A stretch of 64,000 nucleotides of DNA from Coprobacter secundus (GTDB lineage: Bacteria > Bacteroidota > Bacteroidia > Bacteroidales > Coprobacteraceae), in assembly GCA_000803105.1 (NCBI GenBank), contig JTDA01000002.1, positions 372,001 through 436,000 of the forward strand, in the 5' to 3' direction. The notes under the pieces are model-generated. The model was given only the letters and a program-made list of their open reading frames with translations. It was not told the DNA's origin and searched no databases. The position numbers and the translations under genes are program-made. Every line of letters starts with the position of its first letter. Position 1 is the first letter of the stretch. Below, piece by piece: positions 1-7,403 of this stretch.

Positions 1-1
1 T

Positions 2-340
2 GTAATTTCAATGGATACAACAATAACACATCTTGGATCCTATCACCAACTATTAGGAGACCATCCATCAAAAACGCTTGTCAATCTATATTGCAATGAA
101 TTGCAAGTAAATGCTCAAACACCTCCTGCATTTATCACATTGTGCCATGATGATAAAACTGTCTCCCCAGAAAACAGCATTCGTTATTATCAAGCCTTAT
201 TAAAAAATAGTATTCCTGCTGAGATGCATATATATCCAAAGGGTGGCCACGGCTTTGCGTTTAATGAAAATTTTAAATATATCAATCCCATGCTAACATC
301 ATTAAAATATTGGTTATCAAACACATTAGAAAATTTATAA
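2..340 (+). CDS. Alpha/beta hydrolase (esterase-like), C-terminal part, cut by the window edge
   Basis: The frame is open from base 2, so this is the last ~112 residues of a longer protein whose start lies outside the window; the ATG at 11 is internal. The visible part has the end of an alpha/beta-hydrolase fold of the kind found in bacterial acetyl/feruloyl esterases (BD-FAE/Aes-like). There is a conserved 'LGDHPS' cap-region stretch, an acid-residue loop 'CHDDKTVSPENS' carrying the expected Asp, and a 'GGHGFAF' turn carrying the catalytic His. The nucleophile elbow is upstream and cannot be seen. It converges on the CE7-type esterase of the polysaccharide locus and may belong to the same degradation set, although it lies on the opposite strand. 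Family assignment is good; substrate is unknown. Confidence 0.75.
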   Translation, partial: VISMDTTITHLGSYHQLLGDHPSKTLVNLYCNELQVNAQTPPAFITLCHDDKTVSPENSIRYYQALLKNSIPAEMHIYPKGGHGFAFNENFKYINPMLTSLKYWLSNTLENL

Positions 341-350
341 GTGTCATTAC

Positions 351-390
351 AAATACTCCTCAAAGAAACCAAAATACTTGAAGAGTATTT
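351..390. terminator. Weak inverted repeat between convergent esterase genes
   Basis: AAATACTC (351-358) pairs with GAGTATTT (383-390) across a 24-nt loop, in the gap between two convergent genes. The stem is short and the loop large, so a terminator role is only suggestive. Confidence 0.3.
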
Positions 391-418
391 ATGCCAGTCC
401 GCTATCTTATTTTTTTTA

Positions 419-1711
419 TTATTCCTTTTTCAACAATTTCATTCCCCAGTTATTTGCCTTTTGCCATTGTTCCGGAAAAGTCCAATGTTCGGTTTGGGGA
501 ATAATAAGCAACTTTTTAGAGGCGGTAATTACATTTATTGCAGAATAAACAGTTGTCGGAGGACAGACCATATCATTGTAACCAAATGAATAAAATCCCG
601 GAACTTTAATTTGACGCGCAAAATTTACCACATCATAATATGATGCCACTTTTACTTTTTGGTCCAATACATTAGAATTAGAGACATTACCATTAAACAG
701 ATGTGGCCAACCTCCAGCTCTACCATGTAAATATCCTGTCAAATCGGAAAGAGCCGGATAGTAACAAATTAGACCTTTTATACGATTATCTAACCCTGCA
801 GTAACAATTGCTAAAGCTCCCCCTTGACTTCCTCCTTCTACTACTATATTTTCTCCATCAAATTTATCTAAACTAAATATATAATCTACTGCCCGTATAC
901 AACCCAAATAAACTCGCTTATAATATGTTTTATCCGCATCGTCCCAATTAGAATAAAAATATTCCCGTAATGCCCCCATTCTTAAATCCTCATAAACTTG
1001 TTCTTCCATCGTAACCGGAATACCATGAACTCCTATTTCTAATGTAATTATTCCATTCGATGCATTGTAAACATCTCCATTATATGCACGAACTCCAGCC
1101 CCGGGCACTCTCAACAATGCCGGATATTTTCCCGGTGCCTTAGGAATTGCAAGAATACCATATAAATGAGAACCCCACTTATAATTCTGAATACATATTT
1201 CATAAACATCTGCCCTATCGGTACACCGCTCAGGCAATAAAATCATTTTAGGGTCTATCGGAATTTTGGCATTCTCGGCTTTTGCCTTATTCCAAAAATC
1301 AAGAAAATCATCTGGATAGCTAACAGTCGGTTTGATTTTTTCAGGTTCAAATCCTGCTGTTGCAAGACCGGTATATTCTTTCCCATCATAAAAAGCTTTA
1401 ACAATACAACGTAGAAAACCCGATTCTTTCATCGTACCAGCATCTATCTCTCTCTTTCCCCCTTTCAATATTACGTTCTCTTTCTTAAAAGGACTCATCA
1501 TATCATACGAAAGTTCATATCTAATTTCAACATTCGAAAGAGGTACATTATTTTTATAAACAACGACATTGAATTTTACCCTGTCACCTATTTTATATAA
1601 CCAGTCTGGATTATCGGGAGACACGGATACTTGAATTAATTGTACTTTAGGTTGTGCTAATGCAATAGTTGTCCCTATTAGCAGGAAACATAATAATAAA
1701 ATCTTCTTCAT
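419..1711 (-). CDS. Acetylxylan esterase-like (CE7/AXE1) secreted hydrolase
   Basis: A 430-residue protein with a signal peptide (residues 1-19, cleavage after ALA). A ~100-residue N-terminal beta-rich domain is followed by an AXE1/cephalosporin-C-deacetylase alpha/beta-hydrolase domain from about residue 125. The catalytic triad is visible: Ser295 in GGSQGG, Asp380 in GYNDMV and His409 in TEHW. CE7 enzymes remove acetyl groups from sugars and short oligosaccharides. The gene stands alone on its transcript, downstream of the HTCS regulator gene. It has its own upstream element with paired GTACA half-sites (1825-1860), shared with two other units of the locus. It would deacetylate the glycan or its fragments in the periplasm. 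Substrate is not determined. Confidence 0.88.
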   Translation of the reverse strand: MKKILLLCFLLIGTTIALAQPKVQLIQVSVSPDNPDWLYKIGDRVKFNVVVYKNNVPLSNVEIRYELSYDMMSPFKKENVILKGGKREIDAGTMKESGFLRCIVKAFYDGKEYTGLATAGFEPEKIKPTVSYPDDFLDFWNKAKAENAKIPIDPKMILLPERCTDRADVYEICIQNYKWGSHLYGILAIPKAPGKYPALLRVPGAGVRAYNGDVYNASNGIITLEIGVHGIPVTMEEQVYEDLRMGALREYFYSNWDDADKTYYKRVYLGCIRAVDYIFSLDKFDGENIVVEGGSQGGALAIVTAGLDNRIKGLICYYPALSDLTGYLHGRAGGWPHLFNGNVSNSNVLDQKVKVASYYDVVNFARQIKVPGFYSFGYNDMVCPPTTVYSAINVITASKKLLIIPQTEHWTFPEQWQKANNWGMKLLKKE

Positions 1712-1791
1712 GGTTGCAAAATAAAATTTATACTAATTACGAATTTCTATACACATCTTTTTATAATATGGATGTCTAAAATTATATTATA

Positions 1792-1860
1792 CAAATATTG
1801 AGATTATATAGAAATTTCTTATTTAATTTCGTACACAAATAATTTGATTTAGTACAACCA
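1792..1860 (-). promoter_or_regulatory. Candidate HTCS operator plus -7 element, site 1 (CE7 esterase)
   Basis: GTACA half-sites start at 1831 and 1852 (21 bp apart). Each is preceded on the plus strand by a related AT-rich stretch (AATTTC and GATTTA). The minus-strand -7 element AATATTTG occupies 1792-1799, with its TTTG end exactly 39 bp from the first half-site. The CE7 gene starts 81 bp further on. Sites with the same geometry lie before the 998-residue esterase gene and the GH88 gene. The layout fits an activator binding direct repeats upstream of a weak promoter. Binding by the HTCS is inference. Confidence 0.65.
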
Positions 1861-1952
1861 TAACTTTTATATCTCATAAAAGCAAGAGTTGGTGATTTTT
1901 TCATATTACAATATCATCAACCCTCCTTTAATTTGATCTATATCTTATCTCA

Positions 1953-4900
1953 TCAACTATTTTTCTTCTTAAATTCTGTAGGTGATATACCGTAATGCTT
2001 TTTAAAACATACACTAAAATATCCGGCATCACTAAATCCTGCTTGATAAGCAATTTCCGATACTGTCATCTGTGTGTCTTCCAAAAGTTGGGCACTCCGC
2101 TTAAGGCGCATGTCCAATATAAACTCTTTGATACTCATCCCTGTTATTTCATTAATTTTTCGATATAATAAAGTGCGACTTCCTCCCATATCTGAAACAA
2201 AAGACTCTACATTATACTCAGGATTATCGATATTTTTTTCTACAAATCCGATTGCCTTTTTCAATAAATCCTCATCAATGGATGAAAACGTCACTCGAGA
2301 TGGTTCTGCCACAATCTTTTTACTATAACGCTCTTTTAGCAACTCCCGACTCTTTATCAGATTTTTTACTTGTTCTTTCAGAAAATTTATATCGAATGGC
2401 TTTTCTATAAAAATATCTGCTCCATCTTTCAAACTTTGAACCTTATGTAAAGTTCCCAAGGCTGATATAATAATAATGGGTATATGGCTTGTTTTTATAT
2501 CTGATTTCATTATTTTAGAAAGCTCAAACCCATCCATCTTCGGCATCATTAAATCCGTTATAACGACCTGTGGATTTATCCGATGAACTAAACTAATTCC
2601 TTCCTCCCCATTTGAAGCAATATAAACGTTATAATATACAGAAAGCTTTTTTTCCATATATATTCTTAAATCGGCACTATCTTCTACAATGACGATATCA
2701 TAAGCTTTCCTCTTATCACGCCCCGACCCTTCAACATTTTCCTCTGTATTCACATCTATATTTTTCAGCTCTGACAGAGTATAGTCATAGGTAAATGACT
2801 TATCTTCAATGCTTTTATTTTGTACCTTAGAAAAGGGTATAACTATGCGAAAAGAGACTCTTTTGTTTGCCGAATCTAAAATAATATTACCGTTCAATGC
2901 TTCGACTAATTCTTTCACAATAGAAAGCCCCAACCCCGTACTGCTTTCAAAAACCGGAATTTTATCGGACAATCTCGAAAATGACTTGAACAACCTATGC
3001 TTTTGGTCTTCATCAATCTCTACTCCCGTATTAATAACCTCAATAGAAACATAATCAACATCACTTTTTCCAATCGAATACACTTTTTCTAAGGAAACGA
3101 CATCCTTTTCAGAAGCTAAAGTTATATTTAGGGAAACAGCCTCTCCTTCCGGAGAATATTTAATAGCATTTGAAATAAGATTAAATAATATTTTCTCAAC
3201 AATATCATAATCGAAATAAACGACTAAATCTTGTTTAAACGTTGCAAAATTCGTAGCTATAAATTTTCGTTCGGCATAAGGTTCAAACAAAGAAAATATA
3301 TCTCTAATATATTTTACCAAATTTCCTTGTTGCGGATTTAATGTAATTTTCTTACTTTCTATTTCTCTAAATTGCAATAATTGACTAATCATCCGCTGTA
3401 TCTTTATGACATTCCGTTCTATCAGATGTACATATTTCACACCTGACGAATCATCAGGGAGTGCATTTCTCAGCTGATTCAGCGGATTTACAATCAATGT
3501 TAACGGAGTTTTAAGGTCATGTGATATATTCGTGAAAAAATCTGTTCTTAATTGTATCAGCTCATTCATCTTTTGTTCCTTCATCTGTTCTAATTTAAGC
3601 CGATGATCAAAAATTCTTTTATTAGCATACAACTTATATACAATAACAACAAAAGAAACAAAAAGAAAGAAATAAAAAATAAGTGCCCAAGGTGAAAACC
3701 ATGGAGCAGGTTTTATCTCAAAATTCAAAGCCGATACCTGTTTTCCCCACACTCCATCATTATTTGCCGCCTTAACTTCTAAAGTATATGAGCCAGAAGT
3801 CAAATTTGAAAATTGTACAAACCTTTGTTCTGAAGGTAATATCTGCCAGTCTCCATATCCTATTCCTCCCACCAATCTATATGCAAACTTATTTTTAGAA
3901 GAGTTCAAATAACTATCACACGAAAAATATACCCGTATATGCGATTGGTCATAAGATAATGTAATACGGTCATCCGAAAGCCGATTTACTCCCATAACTG
4001 AAATATCTTGTTTCAAAATAGTATTATTTCCAGGCTTTATGCTATTATTATTTATTTGAAAATCTGTAAAAAATACTTTTGGCTCCTGCATGTTCTGATG
4101 GATATTATGAGGGTCAAACAGTACGAAACCTTTCGTCCCACCAAAAACGATTTCACCTTTAGCTGTTCTAAAGCACGATTTAGGATAAAAAGAACCAATC
4201 CTTTCCATATCAAAAATATCTACTTTTTTAAAAAGAGCTTTCTCCCGGTCATAATAATACACTCCATCATCCGTGCTCATCCAAATATTATTTGATGAAA
4301 TATCTTCTACAATACCAAAAACAATTTTAGGAATAAAACCTTGGGCAACTCCCACATTTTCATACGTTCCATCAGGCTTTAAGATATTTATTCCCCCACC
4401 CATTGTTCCTACCCAAAGTTCTGAATTTTTAGTTTTACGAAAACACACCAAATTATTAACAGAATAAGGGACATCTTTAATATAATATCGTTTTTCAATT
4501 TTCTTTTTCTTTACATCCATCACATATATCCCACGATGAGAGAATAACCATATTTTCCCTCGTTTATCCCGATATATTCGCTCGATAGAAATATCATTTA
4601 AAATCGTCCCATTAACATCTACTAGAGCAATTTGTCTGACTTTTCCCGATTTCAAGTCCTTATAATAAAGGGTTTCTTCCGGATTCGAAACCCAAATACC
4701 CGAATCAGCTTCAAACGCAAAATCATATACACTCATTTGCTGAGTATAATTATTAGGGTCATATATATTCATATCTCCAAATCTGCCAGTAGACATATTA
4801 TATTCCATGATTCCCCCATTATAAGCAGCAATCCGTATGTTTTCTTTACCTTTATCAAAAAATAATGCCTTTATCAAATCATAATTTATACCATCACTAT

Positions 4901-5534
4901 CTGAATGGGTATGATAAGAAAAAGTATCATTTTTCCTATCCCACACATTTATTCCACCACCTTCAGTACCTATCCACAAATTATTGTCTTTATCTTCAGC
5001 AAAACAACTAACAATAGAATTATTCAATTGGCCATATAACTGAGTTTTATATATAATATGACTTTCTATAAAATTTAAATAACCTAATTTCCCTCCAAAT
5101 GTACCTATCCAAACACCTCCGTCAGCATCCGGATAAATAGACCAAATAGAATTATGGGGTAGAGAATACATATCTCCCAATTTTGATTGTAAAAGGACCA
5201 ATTCATCTGTTCGGGGGTCAATCAATAAAAGCCCATTTTGAGTAGCGACCCATAAAATTCCATATTCGTCTACATATAAATACTTTAAATCACTTGGTAT
5301 TTCATTATTAATCGTATATTTTTTTTTGATATTTCCATTCTTATCTAATCGATATAAACCCGGATTTGTCAATACAAAAAAATCACCCTGATAACCAATC
5401 ATCTGCCTCATATATCTAATATTTTCATTCAAAGTAGCAAATAATTGAGGTTTTTTCATGTTTCTATTCAACCTATATATATTGTCTCCATCAGCAAAAT
5501 ATGTATATCCATTTATATGGCTTAATCCGGACAA
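1953..5534 (-). CDS. Hybrid two-component system (HTCS) regulator, main body, frame-broken from its N-terminus
   Basis: This 1193-residue frame (TTG start only by default) carries most of an HTCS. It has WVG/WIGT-type propeller repeats (about 1-490), a Y_Y_Y domain (~515-608), a membrane helix (~615-635), a HisKA box with His672 in FTNISHDLKTP, an ATPase N box NLISNAIKYS and G2 box STGLGLS. A receiver follows with Asp994 in ITDLMMPKMDGF and Lys in EKPFD, then a C-terminal AraC-type HTH. The G1 box reads NTGVE instead of the usual DTGxG. The natural protein would be ~1368 residues, starting in the fragment at 5522-6058. One extra T in the T7 run (plus-strand A7, 5585-5591) fuses the frames through a sensible sequence, ...VYPYQAKKGLSGLSH. 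It is the likely sensor and activator of this PUL. Confidence 0.85.
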   Translation of the reverse strand: MSGLSHINGYTYFADGDNIYRLNRNMKKPQLFATLNENIRYMRQMIGYQGDFFVLTNPGLYRLDKNGNIKKKYTINNEIPSDLKYLYVDEYGILWVATQNGLLLIDPRTDELVLLQSKLGDMYSLPHNSIWSIYPDADGGVWIGTFGGKLGYLNFIESHIIYKTQLYGQLNNSIVSCFAEDKDNNLWIGTEGGGINVWDRKNDTFSYHTHSDSDGINYDLIKALFFDKGKENIRIAAYNGGIMEYNMSTGRFGDMNIYDPNNYTQQMSVYDFAFEADSGIWVSNPEETLYYKDLKSGKVRQIALVDVNGTILNDISIERIYRDKRGKIWLFSHRGIYVMDVKKKKIEKRYYIKDVPYSVNNLVCFRKTKNSELWVGTMGGGINILKPDGTYENVGVAQGFIPKIVFGIVEDISSNNIWMSTDDGVYYYDREKALFKKVDIFDMERIGSFYPKSCFRTAKGEIVFGGTKGFVLFDPHNIHQNMQEPKVFFTDFQINNNSIKPGNNTILKQDISVMGVNRLSDDRITLSYDQSHIRVYFSCDSYLNSSKNKFAYRLVGGIGYGDWQILPSEQRFVQFSNLTSGSYTLEVKAANNDGVWGKQVSALNFEIKPAPWFSPWALIFYFFLFVSFVVIVYKLYANKRIFDHRLKLEQMKEQKMNELIQLRTDFFTNISHDLKTPLTLIVNPLNQLRNALPDDSSGVKYVHLIERNVIKIQRMISQLLQFREIESKKITLNPQQGNLVKYIRDIFSLFEPYAERKFIATNFATFKQDLVVYFDYDIVEKILFNLISNAIKYSPEGEAVSLNITLASEKDVVSLEKVYSIGKSDVDYVSIEVINTGVEIDEDQKHRLFKSFSRLSDKIPVFESSTGLGLSIVKELVEALNGNIILDSANKRVSFRIVIPFSKVQNKSIEDKSFTYDYTLSELKNIDVNTEENVEGSGRDKRKAYDIVIVEDSADLRIYMEKKLSVYYNVYIASNGEEGISLVHRINPQVVITDLMMPKMDGFELSKIMKSDIKTSHIPIIIISALGTLHKVQSLKDGADIFIEKPFDINFLKEQVKNLIKSRELLKERYSKKIVAEPSRVTFSSIDEDLLKKAIGFVEKNIDNPEYNVESFVSDMGGSRTLLYRKINEITGMSIKEFILDMRLKRSAQLLEDTQMTVSEIAYQAGFSDAGYFSVCFKKHYGISPTEFKKKNS

Positions 5535-6058
5535 TCCTTTCTTTGCTTGATATGGATAAACCGTAACTTGAGCTTTTTCTGAATAAAAAAAGACTCAATT
5601 CTTCCATTTCTTAACATCCACAACAAGCCATCAGCCTCTTGTGCTACAGAATTATTTACATCTCCATCGATAATTTGACTGAACTGTGATGTACTATAAT
5701 TAAATAATAATAAACCTTGGTCCGTAACGACAAAAAGCCGCTTATCTTTATCTGTAAATACCGTCTTATAAGTCCACGGAGTACGAGGGAAAAGTCGAGC
5801 AACATATCGGTCCATCTGATTGAACGAATTTCCATCATACATAAACAATGCATCCCGCCCATTATACCAGATACGTCCAATACTATCTTTTGTAATTCCC
5901 ATAATACCATGATAATAATGGGTAGCCGGAATCGTATGGAATCTATATCGAGATATATCAATTGCCCATATCTCACAAAAAGATAATAGAAGAATACATG
6001 CAACAAAATAGCATTTTCTCATCAAAGGATTTTTTATTATAATATTTCTACCTAGCAT
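5522..6058 (-). CDS. HTCS regulator, N-terminal fragment (signal peptide and first propeller blades)
   Basis: This 178-residue frame has a signal peptide; the ATG at 6022 (MRKCYFVACILLLSF) is the likelier start than 6058. It then has propeller motifs typical of HTCS sensors (DSIGRIWYNG, DKRLFVVTDQGLLLFN, EADGLLWMLRNGR). After IESFF the frame runs into a nonsense tail, KLKLRFIHIKQRKDCPD, and stops. The lesion is best placed at seven Ts (minus strand; plus-strand 5585-5591). With eight Ts the reading continues as FFYSEKAQVTVYPYQAKKGLSG into the main body at 1953-5534. Either the sequence has a homopolymer error or the sensor is switched off or inactivated here. On its own this fragment would be non-functional. 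Confidence 0.8.
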   Translation of the reverse strand: MLGRNIIIKNPLMRKCYFVACILLLSFCEIWAIDISRYRFHTIPATHYYHGIMGITKDSIGRIWYNGRDALFMYDGNSFNQMDRYVARLFPRTPWTYKTVFTDKDKRLFVVTDQGLLLFNYSTSQFSQIIDGDVNNSVAQEADGLLWMLRNGRIESFFIQKKLKLRFIHIKQRKDCPD

Positions 6059-6364
6059 AAAAATTTAGGGAATTAAGGTATTAGAAAAAATTAATTGATC
6101 ATTTCCCTCACAAATACCAATATATTTGATTCATCTAATTTCCGGGTCTTACAATCATAAGTTTTATGTAAAAATAAAACTAAAACTTAATTTCTCATAA
6201 AATTATTCGTTAATTTCCCCTTAAATCTAAACATAAATAAAACTACATACCAAAATAAATATTTTTTGAGAATAGAATAATAACACTAAAAGCAATATGT
6301 ACAAAACGCATATTGCCTTAACATAACCTTATATAAATGGATATATTTCCCTATACCACCATTA
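6059..6364. other. Intergenic gap upstream of the HTCS gene
   Basis: 306 bases, very AT-rich. It holds one terminator hairpin (6292-6316) serving the DUF4886 gene. I see no clear TAnnTTTG promoter for the HTCS and no copy of the paired GTACA element, so the regulator does not appear to be under the same operator as its putative targets. Confidence 0.5.
6288..6316 (-). terminator. Intrinsic terminator after the DUF4886 gene
   Basis: On the minus strand GCAATATG, a 9-nt loop and CATATTGC form a perfect 8-bp stem (arms 6309-6316 and 6292-6299), followed by a TTTT tail (6288-6291). It lies 49 bases past the stop of the DUF4886 gene and separates it from the HTCS gene. Confidence 0.6.
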
Positions 6365-7231
6365 CTATCGGATATTTGTAATTTTTCGTGGATTCAAAAC
6401 TGCACAGTGCGCTGCTCTCTTAGCAACTTCCACTCTTTTTTTATCTATATTTTGAGGCATGTAAGAATTATTTATAACATTAATTCCATAAATTTTCTCA
6501 AACCATGTACAGGCTACTGTAAAACGTCCTATATCATAACTCAAATGAAATCCATCCCGACAAAAATTGTCCCCAATAAAACTTGTTCGCCCATTTTGTA
6601 TCGCCGTTCCTGAAGGTATAATCATTTCTATATTTACCTCATCCGCAGCTTTCCACACAGCATCAACAATAGCATTATACATCTTCATCTGGTCTTTATC
6701 ATAATATTGGAATCCATCACGCTTACAACCATTGGCATAAGCCCAAGTTTGATGAAGCATATAAATTGTACGTTTATTCCGGACATTTTTCTTTACATAC
6801 TCAACTAAAGATGGTAGAAAAGTCATATACTTATCTATTATACCAGAAAACGGGCTGGCCTCTTGAAAGCTGATATAATCCCATTTTTCTTCTTTTAATA
6901 CTGATTTCATCGATTTATTTTTATCCCTTATATAACGGCCCTTTCTATCAATTTTTCGATATTCATAAACTGAGGCATTATGCAAAGCATTATCCAAATG
7001 TTTCTCTAACGTACACCCCCCAATAAGCAAGTTTCCTATAACTATTTCTTTGCCTGAAGCTTCTGCCAACTCGTACAAATAATTTTCCACAGCATCTTCC
7101 GAAAAACTATTACCTATAGAAAGAACTTTTATTACATTTTTTTTCTTTGCCGCTAATTCAGAAAATCCGCCCAAACCAGGTATTATAAATACTAACAGCA
7201 AAACAAGTACAATCAACTTCAAACTTTTCAT
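6365..7231 (-). CDS. DUF4886 (SGNH-hydrolase-like) secreted protein
   Basis: A 288-residue protein with an N-terminal hydrophobic export segment (residues 5-22). It has the DUF4886 pattern: SIGNSFSEDA at 38-47 (a GDS-like block with Ser42 as likely nucleophile), NLLIGGCTLEKH, FQEASPFSG, and a C-terminal DGFHLSYDIG holding the Asp/His pair expected of an SGNH hydrolase. DUF4886 proteins occur in many Bacteroidota glycan loci and are suspected carbohydrate esterases, but I know of no firm function. It follows the 998-residue acetylesterase gene in the same direction with a 172-bp gap and ends at a terminator, so both esterases are probably expressed from site 2. Confidence 0.75.
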   Translation of the reverse strand: MKSLKLIVLVLLLVFIIPGLGGFSELAAKKKNVIKVLSIGNSFSEDAVENYLYELAEASGKEIVIGNLLIGGCTLEKHLDNALHNASVYEYRKIDRKGRYIRDKNKSMKSVLKEEKWDYISFQEASPFSGIIDKYMTFLPSLVEYVKKNVRNKRTIYMLHQTWAYANGCKRDGFQYYDKDQMKMYNAIVDAVWKAADEVNIEMIIPSGTAIQNGRTSFIGDNFCRDGFHLSYDIGRFTVACTWFEKIYGINVINNSYMPQNIDKKRVEVAKRAAHCAVLNPRKITNIR

Positions 7232-7287
7232 TTAGCAATATTCTTATAAGTTCTATAATCTTCACTATTATTTCCCTTTGAATACAA

Positions 7288-7336
7288 ACGAAAGACCTAC
7301 AATTTCCCTATTTTATAAAAATCATAGATCTTTCGT
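7288..7336 (-). terminator. Hairpin between the T9SS esterase gene and the DUF4886 gene
   Basis: ACGAAAGA (7288-7295) pairs with TCTTTCGT (7329-7336) over a 33-nt loop. The minus-strand tail is only moderately T-rich, so this may be a partial terminator or a processing hairpin rather than a full stop. Confidence 0.3.
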
Positions 7337-7403
7337 TCTCTCTTCATAGTTTGGGAACAAATTATTTCTTAATAATGTCTTCCTAACATCTCCCTGAATA
7401 TTC

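Noticed and set aside
341..589. 82-residue open frame on the plus strand after the left-edge esterase
   Set aside because: It overlaps the end of the CE7 gene on the other strand and shows no conserved features.
6295..6305. Single GTACA near the HTCS gene start
   Set aside because: It lies in the loop of the DUF4886 terminator hairpin and has no second half-site 21 bp away.
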